From Iocasia fonsfrigidae (lineage in GTDB: Bacteria > Bacillota > Halanaerobiia > Halanaerobiales > DTU029): 64,000 nt of DNA. The translations under genes were made by a program, and so were the position numbers. Shown here piece after piece: positions 43,682 through 52,825 of the stretch. The number at the start of each line of letters is the position of its first letter. Positions within the stretch are counted from its first letter, which is position 1. The notes under the pieces are model-generated. The model did no database searches. It worked only from the letters and a program-made list of their open reading frames with translations, and was not told the origin of the DNA. The DNA lies in the NCBI RefSeq assembly GCF_017751145.1, contig NZ_CP046640.1, forward strand, positions 1,220,137-1,284,136. Reading direction: 5' to 3'.

Positions 43682-44503
43682 ATGTCTAAGGGAATTACTA
43701 ATTTTTTGTTCTATATGATGGTAGGTATTTTTATCCTGCTGGGTTTTTATCTTTATAAGCTAATTAACAGGGATTATTTTTTAATTATTATGATTATTTT
43801 ATTTTCGTTAGCAGGGATATCATATTATTACAAATTACTTACTGAAGAACTCCGGAAAAATGTAATTATTGGCTATGGTTTAATAATTCTAGGTTTAATA
43901 ATCTGGGGTCTAGGGGAACTTTTTGCTAAAAGTATAAGTATTTTTATAATAACCTTGATACTAATTTCAATCGGTATTATGAGTACTTACCATTCAATTT
44001 TTAAATACATTAAAGACCAGCTTAAAACAGTATCCCGGCTTGAATATTTTAGTTATCATGATCAGTTAACAGGTCTATATAACCGCAGGTATTTCAAACG
44101 GATAATAGAAGAAATAGAAGATACTAATAGTTTACCTGTTAGTATTATTATGGTTGATATAGATAATCTCAAGGGTATTAATGACCAGTATGGACATGCC
44201 AGAGGTGATGAGATTATTAAAAATGCAGCCAGGGTACTGGATTCGGTAAGCAGGAAAAGTGATACAGTAGTAAGAATGGGAGGAGATGAGTTTGTAATTA
44301 TACTTAAAGAAACAGATAAAATAGATGCCAAATATTTTTGTGACCGCATACAGAGAAAGTGCGCAGAAGTAAATGAAGAATATGATTATAATATACCACT
44401 CAATATTTCAGTTGGTTCAGCAACCAAAAGTGATCAAGGACAGGATATTGAAGAACTCCTGGATAATGCTGATATGAGTATGTATAAGGCTAAGATGCAG
44501 TAA
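43682..44503 (+). CDS. Membrane-bound GGDEF diguanylate cyclase
   Basis: 273 residues. Four transmembrane helices occupy residues 5-105, then a GGDEF domain with DQLTGLYNRRYFKR, VDIDNLKGINDQYGHARGD and the active-site RMGGDEFVIIL near residue 198. It makes cyclic di-GMP. No RxxD I-site is obvious five residues before GGDEF. GGATGGTG precedes the ATG. Single gene. Confidence 0.93.
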   Translation: MSKGITNFLFYMMVGIFILLGFYLYKLINRDYFLIIMIILFSLAGISYYYKLLTEELRKNVIIGYGLIILGLIIWGLGELFAKSISIFIITLILISIGIMSTYHSIFKYIKDQLKTVSRLEYFSYHDQLTGLYNRRYFKRIIEEIEDTNSLPVSIIMVDIDNLKGINDQYGHARGDEIIKNAARVLDSVSRKSDTVVRMGGDEFVIILKETDKIDAKYFCDRIQRKCAEVNEEYDYNIPLNISVGSATKSDQGQDIEELLDNADMSMYKAKMQ

Positions 44504-44651
44504 ATAAATGAGTACTTATAATATATTAAAGGAATATAATGGCTGAATAACGAAACTATTAATAGACTACTAATTCTAATGGGCATAATAATATAATTAT
44601 AACTGGCTGTGAACAGTTAGCTGGTAATGTACTTGACAGGAGTGATAGTAA

Positions 44652-47423
44652 ATGAAGAGTAATTTTTCTTTTCTGGCAGATAAATGGGAAACCCTTAGTG
44701 AACTGGGTAAGATGGCTGAGGGAAATCTGTATAAAGACCCTAATACTACTATTGTCAAATTAAGGATGTTTGCTGAACAGATGATAGAGTATATTTTTGC
44801 CTATGATCAATTAGAAAAACCGGAAGAAGACAGCCTGTTTAATAAATTGAAGTTACTTGAAAGAGAAGGACTTATTGTGGATGATATTGCAGCTATATTT
44901 CACAAACTCAGACTGGAGGGTAATAAGGCGGTACATGAGTCTTATGATTCACTGGAAACTGCTAAAGCACTTCTGTTAGCGGCCTATAAGACAGCGATCT
45001 GGTTTATGCAGGTTTACGGGGATTGGGATTTTGAAGGCGGAGATTTCATTTTCCCTGAAAAGGATTATCAGTCAAATGATAAGTTAGCAGAAATGCAGCA
45101 GAGGTATGAAGAAATGATAAATAAGGTTCAGGAAGAGATTGCAGCAGTTAAGGTCCAACAGAAAGAACTAAGTAATCTTAGTCTGCGCCGGGAGAAAAGT
45201 AGGAAATCAAATAATAAAATCAAACTGAACCAAGCCGAGAGGAAGATACTGGGCTTTTTTGATGGTAATAATAATCTGGAGGAGATAAATTCTGAATATA
45301 GGTTTATTACTACTGAAAAAATTCCTTCTGGACAAACAAATGCAGCAGGGAAGGCCTGGGATGCTGTCCGTAAATCATTCAGCGGCAGGGATTGTATTGC
45401 TTACTGGAGATATCCGATTTTCTCTAAAAGGGGTGAAAATAGAGAAGAACCGGATATACTAATTGCTGATAAGGAGTTTGGCCTGATAGTTCTTGAAATA
45501 GAGGGATATCAGCTTGATGATATAGCTGAAGTAACAGCAGATAACTGGCAGTTTAAAAAAACTGAAAGTAATGACTGCCCACCCTACAAGGTAGAGGACC
45601 AGCTTTATGCGGTCAAAGGCCTTTGTCAGAGTGATAGAACATTGAGGAGAATAAGTGGTAGGGCTGCAGTGGTCTTGCCCAATATTACTAAAAAAGAGTG
45701 GCAGAAGAAAGGTTATCCTGTAGACCATATAATCTTTGCTGAGGGACTGGGCAGGAAAAGCCTTTTTAAGGAACTGGCTGCTCTGACCCCAGCCTTCGGT
45801 AATGGTGAATTAAATAATGAACAGTGGCAGAATCTTTTACTGGTTTTAAGTGGACAAAATACCTTTGGGGAAGAAACTGCTGGAGGAGAGCAGGATGCTA
45901 AGACCAGAGGTGGTGTCAAGGAGTTAATTAAGGAAAAGCTCTTTGAGGTAGATCTGCAGCAGGAGTTTATCGGTAAGACGATTCCTCCAGGACCACAGCG
46001 TATCAGGGGGATAGCTGGTTCTGGTAAAACAGTTCTTTTGTGTCAGAAGGCTGCCCATATGTATTTAAAACACCCTGATTGGAAGATAGCCCTGGTCTTT
46101 TTTACAAGGAGTTTGTATGACAGTACCAAACGGGAAGTGGATAAATGGCTGAGGAGATTTAGTAATGGTGAGCTGGGTTATGATTCTATCAGTAGTGACA
46201 GGCTGCAGGTGCTTCATGCCTGGGGGGCTAAAGACCAGCCTGGATTTTACCGGACAATCTGTAGGCAGCACAGGGTAAAACCCCTTACGGCTACCCATCA
46301 GGCCCTTGGTGAGGGAGAGCCAAATGAAAGGTTGATTAAAGCCTGTAAACTACTTCTGGAAGGGGTTGAAGAGATTAAGCCTATTTATGATGCTGTATTA
46401 ATAGACGAGGCCCAGGACCTGATTGTTGATAATGGGGATTTAAAATATGAGGATAAACAGCCATTTTACTGGCTGGCCTATCAGTCTTTAAAACCAGTTG
46501 GTGATAAAAAGAAAAAAAGATTAATTTGGGCTTATGATGAGGCCCAGAGTCTAAATTCACTTAATATTCCAAGTGCCCCGGAACTTTTTGGTCAGGGGCC
46601 GGAGTTTAAAAGAATGGTAAGTGGGTTTCATGAAGGTGGCATCAGAAAAAGTGAGATTATGAATAAGTGTTACCGGACACCTGGGCCGGTGTTAACAGCT
46701 GCCCATGCTATTGGAATGGGGCTTTTAAGGCCTGGTGGAATGCTAAGGGGGTATACTACCCAGGAGGACTGGGAAAATATTGGTTATGAGGTACTGGAAG
46801 GTAGCTTTAACCCAGTAGGTCAGAAGGTTGTTTTACACAGGCCAGCAGAAATGACACCAAATAGGGTGCCAGAGATATGGGATGGTAAGGTAATAGAATT
46901 TAATAATTATAGTAACCGTCATGAAGAATTAACAGAATTGGCCCAGAAGATAAAATACAATATTGAAGTTGATGGTCTTAATCCCAGCAGGGATATACTG
47001 GTTATTGCCCTGGGTAATATACAGGAATCGTACAGGTTGAAGGTTGCTGTTGCCAGGGCAATTAAACAAGCTGGTATTGATATTTATATCCCCAAGGCCT
47101 TGAATAATAATGTCTATTACCCGAAATACCCTGAGATTGACCCCAACCGTTTCTGGAATAAGGGTGGGGTAACAATTTGCAATACCTATAGGGCCAAAGG
47201 TAATGAGGCCTATATGGTTTATGTCATTGGTCTGGATCAAGTAGCAGCAGCTGAAGATAATTTTGCTTTGCGGAATCAGCTTTTTGTGGCCCTGACCAGA
47301 ACAAAAGGCTGGCTTAATGTTAGTGGGGTAGGAGAGTTCTCCTTATATAAGGAGTTCAGGGAGGTGCTGGCCAGTGGTAACCGTTTTGAATTTATTTTTC
47401 AGAGACCATTGAGTAGAAGATAA
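44652..47423 (+). CDS. DUF4145 - NERD-like - UvrD helicase fusion
   Basis: 923 residues. Residues 20-115 are a DUF4145 (HEPN-like) module, with VKLRMFAEQMIEYIF and HKLRLEGNKAVHES. A coiled coil follows (140-190). Residues 210-330 look like a NERD/PD-(D/E)XK fold: PDILIADKEFGLIVLEIEGY near 275, with Glu where the catalytic Lys would be. From about 440 it is a UvrD-like helicase: Walker A GIAGSGKTVLL near 452, Walker B AVLIDEAQD near 581, NTYRAKGNEAYMVYV and FVALTRTKGWLNV near 880. This architecture suggests nucleic-acid surveillance or antiviral function. It is a single gene with its own GACAGGAGTGAT ribosome binding site. Confidence 0.78.
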   Translation: MKSNFSFLADKWETLSELGKMAEGNLYKDPNTTIVKLRMFAEQMIEYIFAYDQLEKPEEDSLFNKLKLLEREGLIVDDIAAIFHKLRLEGNKAVHESYDSLETAKALLLAAYKTAIWFMQVYGDWDFEGGDFIFPEKDYQSNDKLAEMQQRYEEMINKVQEEIAAVKVQQKELSNLSLRREKSRKSNNKIKLNQAERKILGFFDGNNNLEEINSEYRFITTEKIPSGQTNAAGKAWDAVRKSFSGRDCIAYWRYPIFSKRGENREEPDILIADKEFGLIVLEIEGYQLDDIAEVTADNWQFKKTESNDCPPYKVEDQLYAVKGLCQSDRTLRRISGRAAVVLPNITKKEWQKKGYPVDHIIFAEGLGRKSLFKELAALTPAFGNGELNNEQWQNLLLVLSGQNTFGEETAGGEQDAKTRGGVKELIKEKLFEVDLQQEFIGKTIPPGPQRIRGIAGSGKTVLLCQKAAHMYLKHPDWKIALVFFTRSLYDSTKREVDKWLRRFSNGELGYDSISSDRLQVLHAWGAKDQPGFYRTICRQHRVKPLTATHQALGEGEPNERLIKACKLLLEGVEEIKPIYDAVLIDEAQDLIVDNGDLKYEDKQPFYWLAYQSLKPVGDKKKKRLIWAYDEAQSLNSLNIPSAPELFGQGPEFKRMVSGFHEGGIRKSEIMNKCYRTPGPVLTAAHAIGMGLLRPGGMLRGYTTQEDWENIGYEVLEGSFNPVGQKVVLHRPAEMTPNRVPEIWDGKVIEFNNYSNRHEELTELAQKIKYNIEVDGLNPSRDILVIALGNIQESYRLKVAVARAIKQAGIDIYIPKALNNNVYYPKYPEIDPNRFWNKGGVTICNTYRAKGNEAYMVYVIGLDQVAAAEDNFALRNQLFVALTRTKGWLNVSGVGEFSLYKEFREVLASGNRFEFIFQRPLSRR

Positions 47424-47577
47424 AATTATTAATCTGGCTAATATCTAAAAACTAAGAAAACAATAATTTCTAAAAATCTCTTGTAATAATTTAAAAATAT
47501 GTTATACTAATTTATAGTGAAAAAAATAACAATATCTTATGTACTTAAGCAGTTATAATATATTTTTTTGCAAAAGG

Positions 47578-47595
47578 TTGTTAAATATTTAACAA
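47578..47595. promoter_or_regulatory. Rex operator 1
   Basis: TTGTTAAATATTTAACAA, an 18-bp perfect palindrome identical to the Firmicutes Rex consensus TTGTTAA-N4-TTAACAA. Rex is the NADH/NAD+ sensor that represses fermentative dehydrogenases. It lies upstream of the reductase stub at 47631. Confidence 0.85.
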
Positions 47596-47630
47596 TAAAT
47601 TAATTAATCTTGATCCAGGGGGGGAAAGCA

Positions 47631-47797
47631 TTGTACCATATTTTAGAAAAAAAGTATTAGCACCACAGATCACTTCTTTTATAATTGATGCACCAGAAAT
47701 TGCAGCTAAAGCTGAACCGGGGCATTTCCTGATTGTAAGGGTCAGTGAAAAGTCAGAGAGAATCCCCTTGACTATAGCTGATTGCCAGAGTCATTGA
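47631..47797 (+). pseudogene. Stub of ferredoxin-NADP reductase / sulfide dehydrogenase alpha subunit
   Basis: GGGGGGGAAAGCA precedes TTG and YHILEKK. An A7 run (47647-47653), one A short, breaks the frame. In the +1 frame VLAPQITSFIIDAPEIAAKA then EPGHFLIVRVSEKSERIPLT is the start of the FAD/NAD-binding subunit of NfnA/SudB-like enzymes. It stops at 47797 after about 55 residues of roughly 280. The intact Rex site ahead is a relic of its regulation. Confidence 0.75.
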
Positions 47798-47834
47798 TAA
47801 ATATATACAAAGCAAATGAAAAATTTACTTTTAT

Positions 47835-47852
47835 TTGTTAAAACATTAACAA
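47835..47852. promoter_or_regulatory. Rex operator 2 (adh)
   Basis: TTGTTAAAACATTAACAA matches TTGTTAA-N4-TTAACAA exactly and lies 30-47 bp before the alcohol dehydrogenase start, where bound Rex would block transcription. With operator 1, there are two perfect sites within 275 bp. Confidence 0.88.
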
Positions 47853-47881
47853 AATATTAAATTGCAGGGAGGAATTTTATA

Positions 47882-48940
47882 ATGAAGGGTTTTGCAATGC
47901 TTAAGATTGGTGAAACTGGCTGGATTGAAAAAGAAAAACCTACTGCTGGGGAATATGATGCAGTTGTTAAACCATTAGCAGTATCTCCATGTACATCAGA
48001 TATTCACACTGTTTTTGAAGGTGGAGTTGGAGAAAGACATAATATGATGTTGGGACATGAAGCTGTCGGTGAAGTTGTCGAAGTAGGGGATAAGGTTAAA
48101 GACTTCAAAGCAGGTGATAGAGTTGTTGTTCCTGCTATTACACCTGACTGGAATACACGTGAAATTCAAAATGGAAGACATCAGCACTCAGGTGGAATGC
48201 TTGCCGGTTGGAAATTTTCAAATATTAAAGATGGTGTTTTTGCTGAGTTTTTTCACGTTAATAATGCTGATATGAATCTGGCTCACTTACCTGAAGATAT
48301 TCCCTTAGAAGCTGCTGTGATGATAACTGATATGATGACTACTGGATTTCACGGAACAGAGATGGCTGATGTTCAATTTGGAGATACAGTTGCTGTTATA
48401 GGTATTGGTCCAGTTGGTTTAATGGCTGTAGCAAGTGCTAATTTAAGAGGTGCAGGAAGGATAATAGCTGTTGGAAGTAGACCTGTCTGTATTGATGTTG
48501 CTCAAAAATATGGTGCAACAGATATAGTAAGTTATAAAAATGGTGATACTGTTGAACAGATTATGGAGTTAACTAATGGTAATGGTGTAGATGCTACGAT
48601 AATTGCCGGTGGTTCAGTTGAGATAGCTTCATCAGCAGTAAAAATTACAGCCCCTAATGGAACAATTGCGAACATAAATTATTTTGGGTCAGGGGATAAT
48701 GTACCAATTCCTCGTGCTGAGTGGGGTTGTGGCATGGCTCATAAAACTATAACCGGTGGGCTCTGCCCAGGTGGAAGGGTAAGGATGGAAAAATTAGTTG
48801 AATTAATTAAGTATAACCGCCTGGATCCGGCTCTGATGGCCACCCATGTATTTAAGGGCTTGGATAAAGTTGAAGAGGCTTTGATGCTGATGAAAGATAA
48901 GCCTAGAGACTTAATCAAGCCGGTTGTACTTGTTAACTAG
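47882..48940 (+). CDS. adh: NADP-dependent secondary alcohol dehydrogenase (Thermoanaerobacter type)
   Basis: 352 residues, very close to the T. brockii/C. beijerinckii secondary ADH: MKGFAMLKIGETGWIEKEKP, SPCTSDIHTVFEG, GHEAVGEVVEVG, HQHSGGMLAGWKFS and WGCGMAHKTITGGLCPGGR. Catalytic zinc ligands are Cys37, His59 and Asp150. The fingerprint is GIGPVG, and VGSRP after it marks NADP(H) preference. It interconverts secondary alcohols and ketones and also reduces aldehydes such as acetaldehyde. AGGGAGG precedes the ATG. Probably Rex-controlled and closed by the terminator at 49037. The ethanolamine operon follows. Confidence 0.95.
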   Translation: MKGFAMLKIGETGWIEKEKPTAGEYDAVVKPLAVSPCTSDIHTVFEGGVGERHNMMLGHEAVGEVVEVGDKVKDFKAGDRVVVPAITPDWNTREIQNGRHQHSGGMLAGWKFSNIKDGVFAEFFHVNNADMNLAHLPEDIPLEAAVMITDMMTTGFHGTEMADVQFGDTVAVIGIGPVGLMAVASANLRGAGRIIAVGSRPVCIDVAQKYGATDIVSYKNGDTVEQIMELTNGNGVDATIIAGGSVEIASSAVKITAPNGTIANINYFGSGDNVPIPRAEWGCGMAHKTITGGLCPGGRVRMEKLVELIKYNRLDPALMATHVFKGLDKVEEALMLMKDKPRDLIKPVVLVN

Positions 48941-49036
48941 CCCTCAACATTTTATACTTAACTGCTAGAGGTATTAGTTAATTCTGGTACATCTACTAAG
49001 ATTATAATTTAATAAAATAATATGCTTAATATTCGA

Positions 49037-49071
49037 AAATGTCATGTAGATGTAATACATGACATTTTTTT
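49037..49071 (+). terminator. Terminator after adh
   Basis: AAATGTCATGTA and TACATGACATTT form a 12-bp stem with a GATGTAA loop, and the last Ts run on to TTTTTTT. It separates adh from the eut promoter. Confidence 0.88.
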
Positions 49072-49082
49072 AATAAAAGCAC

Positions 49083-49111
49083 TTGACAAAATCGGAAAAA
49101 TGTCCTATAAT
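49083..49111 (+). promoter_or_regulatory. Promoter of the eut operon
   Basis: TTGACA at 49083 and TATAAT at 49106 with a 17-bp spacer. It drives eutV and, if the antiterminator acts, the structural genes. The leader of about 95 nt ends in TGGGGGTAAAGCAG before ATG 49212. Confidence 0.85.
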
Positions 49112-49211
49112 ATCTCATATAACTGACATATACATGACACATACAGCTATTTTATTTAACACCCTGTGTGGGATAATTCAGTTTTAGAATGATGTAATGG
49201 GGGTAAAGCAG

Positions 49212-49790
49212 ATGACTAAGTATAATATTTTAATAGCAGAAGATGAACCCCTGATTAGAATGGATTTAAAGGAAATGGTTGCAGAATATGGCTATAATGT
49301 TGTAGCTGATGTAGGTAATGGTGAAGAGGCTGTAAAAAAGGCTAGAAGCTGTGAACCGGACCTGGCTATTCTGGATATTAAAATGCCAGGTTTGACGGGT
49401 TTAAAGGTGGCTGAAATAATGCATGCTGAAGATATTGCCCCAGTTATTTTATTAACTGCCTATAGTCAGTCTGAATTTATCGAAGATGCCAAAAATAAGG
49501 GTGTTATGCATTACTTGATTAAACCTGTTGATGAAAAGGAATTAATGGTTTCGATCGAACTGGTTATTGCCAGGTATAAGGACTTGAAATTAGCCCGGCA
49601 GGAGGTTCAAAGGGCATATAATAAGTTGAGTGAGAGAAAAATTATCGAAAGAGCTAAAGGTGTTTTAATGACTGATGAAAAATTCAGTGAAAAAGAAGCC
49701 TATCAGAAGATTCAAAGGGTAAGTATGAACAGGGGGATTTCCATGAAGGAGATTGCTGAGATGATAATAATCAATAGTGAGCTGAAGTAA
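49212..49790 (+). CDS. eutV: ANTAR-domain response regulator EutV
   Basis: 192 residues. The receiver domain has LIAEDEPLIRMD, phospho-acceptor Asp in LAILDIKMPG near 54 and LIKPVD. A coiled linker and ANTAR RNA-binding domain follow (LSERKIIERAKGVLMTDEKFSEKEAYQKIQ). EutV, phosphorylated by EutW when ethanolamine is present, binds paired hexaloop hairpins and prevents termination. GGGGG before ATG 49212 is better placed than the in-frame ATG 49197. The first target RNA lies immediately downstream, before eutA. Confidence 0.93.
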   Translation: MTKYNILIAEDEPLIRMDLKEMVAEYGYNVVADVGNGEEAVKKARSCEPDLAILDIKMPGLTGLKVAEIMHAEDIAPVILLTAYSQSEFIEDAKNKGVMHYLIKPVDEKELMVSIELVIARYKDLKLARQEVQRAYNKLSERKIIERAKGVLMTDEKFSEKEAYQKIQRVSMNRGISMKEIAEMIIINSELK

Positions 49791-49836
49791 TGTTTGTTTG
49801 GGTACTATGAGTATTTTACGAAAAATTAATAATTAT

Positions 49837-49882
49837 ATTAAAGGCAGTGGGGTTTTTAATATAATGAAGGCAATGGGGCCTT
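49837..49882 (+). promoter_or_regulatory. EutV ANTAR antiterminator (paired hexaloop hairpins)
   Basis: P1 (49837-49860) is ATTAAAGGC-AGTGGG-GTTTTTAAT and P2 (49867-49882) is AAGGC-AATGGG-GCCTT. Both hexaloops have A at position 1 and G at position 4, as required for ANTAR binding. They are six bases apart. P2's 3' arm is also the 5' arm of the terminator that follows, so the two structures exclude each other. Confidence 0.9.
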
Positions 49883-49940
49883 ATGTACAGGAAAAAGGTA
49901 TTGTTTACTTATTCCTGTCATAAGGCCTTGTCTATTTTTA
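49877..49940 (+). terminator. EutV-regulated terminator before eutA
   Basis: GGCCTTATG-TA-CAGGAA pairs with TTCCTG-T-CATAAGGCC (15 bp with a small bulge), followed by TTGTCTATTTTTA. GGCCTT is shared with antiterminator hairpin P2. Confidence 0.88.
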
Positions 49941-49967
49941 GTAACTCAAGTCTAAGGGGGTGAAATA

Positions 49968-51428
49968 ATGGGTCAGAAGATAATAAGTGTGGGACTTGAT
50001 ATTGGTACATCTACAACCCAGCTTGTTATTAGTGAACTAATACTGGCTGATCTGGCCGGTCAGGGAAAAGTGCCTAGTATAGAAATTCTTACTAAAGAGA
50101 TAAAATATCGCAGCAAGATCTATTTTACCCCTCTGCAGAGTAGTGATGTTATCGATGGACCAGCAGTAAGGGAGATTGTTAGTAATGAATATAAGCTGGC
50201 TGGAATAGAGAAAAAAGATATCCAGTCAGGGGCTGTAATAATAACCGGGGAAGCAGCCCGTAAGAAGAATTCGAAAGTAATTAGCCATCAGCTAGCAGAT
50301 TTAATTGGGGAGTTTGTGGTGGCTACAGCTGGCCCGGATCTGGAATCAGTTATAGCTGGAATGGGGTCAGGGGCCTGTCGCTTATCTAAAGAGAACAGTG
50401 AAGTGATCGCTAATTTTGATATTGGGGGTGGAACCAGTAATATAGCTGTTTTCCAGAAAGGAGAACTTATCGATACAGCCTGTTTAAATATTGGAGGTCG
50501 GCTTATAAAATTCGATGATGAGAACAGGATTTCCTATATTTCTAAATATGTAAAGGAGATAGCTGCTAGTTTGAATTTATCCCTGGGAATTGGTGACAGT
50601 CTTATTGATGACGGATTACAGGATAAGATTAAGAAGATAGTTGAGCAGATGGTACAGTGTTTTTTAGAACTGCTGGGTTTTAAACCACTGTCTGACATAT
50701 GTAAAAGCCTTCTGGTGGGTAGTAGTCTGAAAAATAGTTATCAGCTTGATAAAGTATCTTTTTCTGGAGGGGTTGGAGAATACTTTTATGCTGTTTCCCA
50801 TAGCCAGAGAAAGGAATTCAATGACCTTATTATAAGCTATGGTGATATTGGTCCTCTGCTGGCCCTGGCAATTAAGGATAGTGAACTTAAAAACATGGTC
50901 AGGATTAGTAAGACTCAGGAGAAGATTAATGCAACTGTGATTGGTGCTGGACTCCATGTAAGCGAAATAAGTGGTAGTACAATTACTTATACTGGAAACA
51001 GTCTGCCCCAAAAAAATATCCCACTTATAAAATTGTTTACTGCTGAGACTAAAGAAGATTTAGAGGGATTGGGATGGAAGATTAGACAGAGATTGCAATT
51101 ATATAATTTTAATGATGAGAAACAAAGGGTTGCCCTGGCGTTAAAAGGGCCGGAAGTACCATCATTTTCTGAAGTTACGGAATATGCCCGACAGATCACT
51201 ACTGGTCTACGGGAATATATTCAGGCAGGTCTGCCAGTAATTATTGTCCTGGAACATGATTTTGCCAAAGCCCTGGGTCAGGCCTTAAGAACCCTCCTGG
51301 GGATAGGTTATGAGCTGATCTGTATTGATGGTATTAATGTTAATAAGGGTGATTATATTGATATAGGAAAACCCCTTTCCCGGGGAATTGTTTTACCTGT
51401 TATTATAAAAACACTGATTTTTGAGTAA
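49968..51428 (+). CDS. eutA: Ethanolamine ammonia-lyase reactivating factor EutA
   Basis: 486 residues with the actin/Hsp70-like ATPase fold: VGLDIGTSTTQLVISEL at the start, FDIGGGTSNIAVF near 150 and SFSGGVGEYFYAV near 265. EutA exchanges damaged for fresh adenosylcobalamin in ethanolamine ammonia-lyase. AAGGGGGTG precedes the ATG. eutB follows 12 bp after the stop, so the two are translated together from the EutV-controlled transcript. Confidence 0.95.
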   Translation: MGQKIISVGLDIGTSTTQLVISELILADLAGQGKVPSIEILTKEIKYRSKIYFTPLQSSDVIDGPAVREIVSNEYKLAGIEKKDIQSGAVIITGEAARKKNSKVISHQLADLIGEFVVATAGPDLESVIAGMGSGACRLSKENSEVIANFDIGGGTSNIAVFQKGELIDTACLNIGGRLIKFDDENRISYISKYVKEIAASLNLSLGIGDSLIDDGLQDKIKKIVEQMVQCFLELLGFKPLSDICKSLLVGSSLKNSYQLDKVSFSGGVGEYFYAVSHSQRKEFNDLIISYGDIGPLLALAIKDSELKNMVRISKTQEKINATVIGAGLHVSEISGSTITYTGNSLPQKNIPLIKLFTAETKEDLEGLGWKIRQRLQLYNFNDEKQRVALALKGPEVPSFSEVTEYARQITTGLREYIQAGLPVIIVLEHDFAKALGQALRTLLGIGYELICIDGINVNKGDYIDIGKPLSRGIVLPVIIKTLIFE

Positions 51429-51440
51429 AAAAAGGGGATT

Positions 51441-52823
51441 ATGCTAATGTATAAAACCAGATTATTAAATAAGGTTTACCAATTTGTTGACCTTAAAGAG
51501 GTACTGGCTAAAGCCAATGAGGAAAAATCAGGTGATAAACTGGCTGGTATTGCTGCCAGTAGTATGGCAGAAAGGGTGGCGGCAAAGATAGTTTTAAGTG
51601 AGCTTCTGATTGAGGAGATTAGTAATAACCCGGTTATCAGATATGAGACAGATGAGGTTACCAGGGTTATCCAGGATGGAGTTGAGCAGGAGGTTTACAA
51701 TAATATAAAGAACTGGACCATTGCTGAACTAAGGGAATATATTCTGGATGAGAATACGAAAAATTCCCAGTTGAAAAGCCTTAGCCGGGGTTTGACCAGT
51801 GAGGTTATAGCTGCTGTTACTAAATTGATGTCAAACCTTGATTTGATCTACAGCGCAAAAAAAATTGAAGTGATTACTCATTGTAATACTGAAATTGGAG
51901 AAAGAGGAAGGCTTTCTTCTAGATTACAGCCCAATCACCCCAAAGATGACCTGGCAGGGGTACTTGCTTCGGTTAGAGAGGGTTTAAGTTATGGTATTGG
52001 GGATGCAGTAATCGGTATTAACCCTGTAGCAGATACGGTCAGTGGAACTATTAATCTATTGAAGGGTCTCCATGATTTTAAAGAAGAGTGGTCAGTACCT
52101 ACTCAGGTATGTGTCCTGGCTCATATTAATAGTCAGTTAGAGGCTGTTAAACAGGGGGCTCCAGCAGATCTTATTTTTCAGAGTATTGCTGGTTCAGAGA
52201 AAGGGAATGAGTCTTTCGGAGTTAATGTCAGCAGATTAGATCAGGCTCAAAAACTTATAAGAGAAGAAGGGACAGCCCCTGGTCCAAACCTACTTTATTT
52301 TGAAACAGGCCAGGGTTCTGAACTTTCGGCTGAGGCACATTTTGGAGTAGACCAGTTGACCATGGAAGCCCGCTGTTATGGCCTGGCCCGCTGTTATCAA
52401 CCCTTTCTGGTAAATACAGTAGTGGGTTTTATTGGTCCAGAATATCTTTATGACAGCAAACAGGTCATCAGGGCAGGGTTAGAAGACCATTTTATGGGTA
52501 AACTTAGTGGTCTGCCGATGGGGGTAGATGTCTGTTACACAAACCATATGAAAGCAGACCAGAATGATATTGAGAATCTAGCTGTTTTACTTACCTCAGC
52601 AGGTTGTAATTATTTTATTGGGATACCCCATGGTGATGATGTGATGTTAAATTATCAGGCTGCCAGTTATCATGACATTGTAACCTTACATCAGACCCTG
52701 GGCTGTCGTCCAGCCAGGGAATTTGAAGACTGGCTGGAAGAGATGGGGATTTATCAAGATGGTAAAATCACTCCTAAAATGGGGGACCCATCTATATTTT
52801 CTCAAAAAAGAAAGGGGGAGTAA
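51441..52823 (+). CDS. eutB: Ethanolamine ammonia-lyase large subunit
   Basis: 460 residues, full length for EutB. TIM-barrel signatures include RLSSRLQPNHPKDDLAGVLA near 155, YGIGDAVIGINPVADT, LYFETGQGSELSAEAHFGVDQ and GLPMGVDVCYTNHMKADQND. With EutC and adenosylcobalamin it splits ethanolamine into acetaldehyde and ammonia. ATG 51447 is an alternative start. eutC begins three bases after the stop. Confidence 0.96.
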   Translation: MLMYKTRLLNKVYQFVDLKEVLAKANEEKSGDKLAGIAASSMAERVAAKIVLSELLIEEISNNPVIRYETDEVTRVIQDGVEQEVYNNIKNWTIAELREYILDENTKNSQLKSLSRGLTSEVIAAVTKLMSNLDLIYSAKKIEVITHCNTEIGERGRLSSRLQPNHPKDDLAGVLASVREGLSYGIGDAVIGINPVADTVSGTINLLKGLHDFKEEWSVPTQVCVLAHINSQLEAVKQGAPADLIFQSIAGSEKGNESFGVNVSRLDQAQKLIREEGTAPGPNLLYFETGQGSELSAEAHFGVDQLTMEARCYGLARCYQPFLVNTVVGFIGPEYLYDSKQVIRAGLEDHFMGKLSGLPMGVDVCYTNHMKADQNDIENLAVLLTSAGCNYFIGIPHGDDVMLNYQAASYHDIVTLHQTLGCRPAREFEDWLEEMGIYQDGKITPKMGDPSIFSQKRKGE

Positions 52824-52825
52824 AC

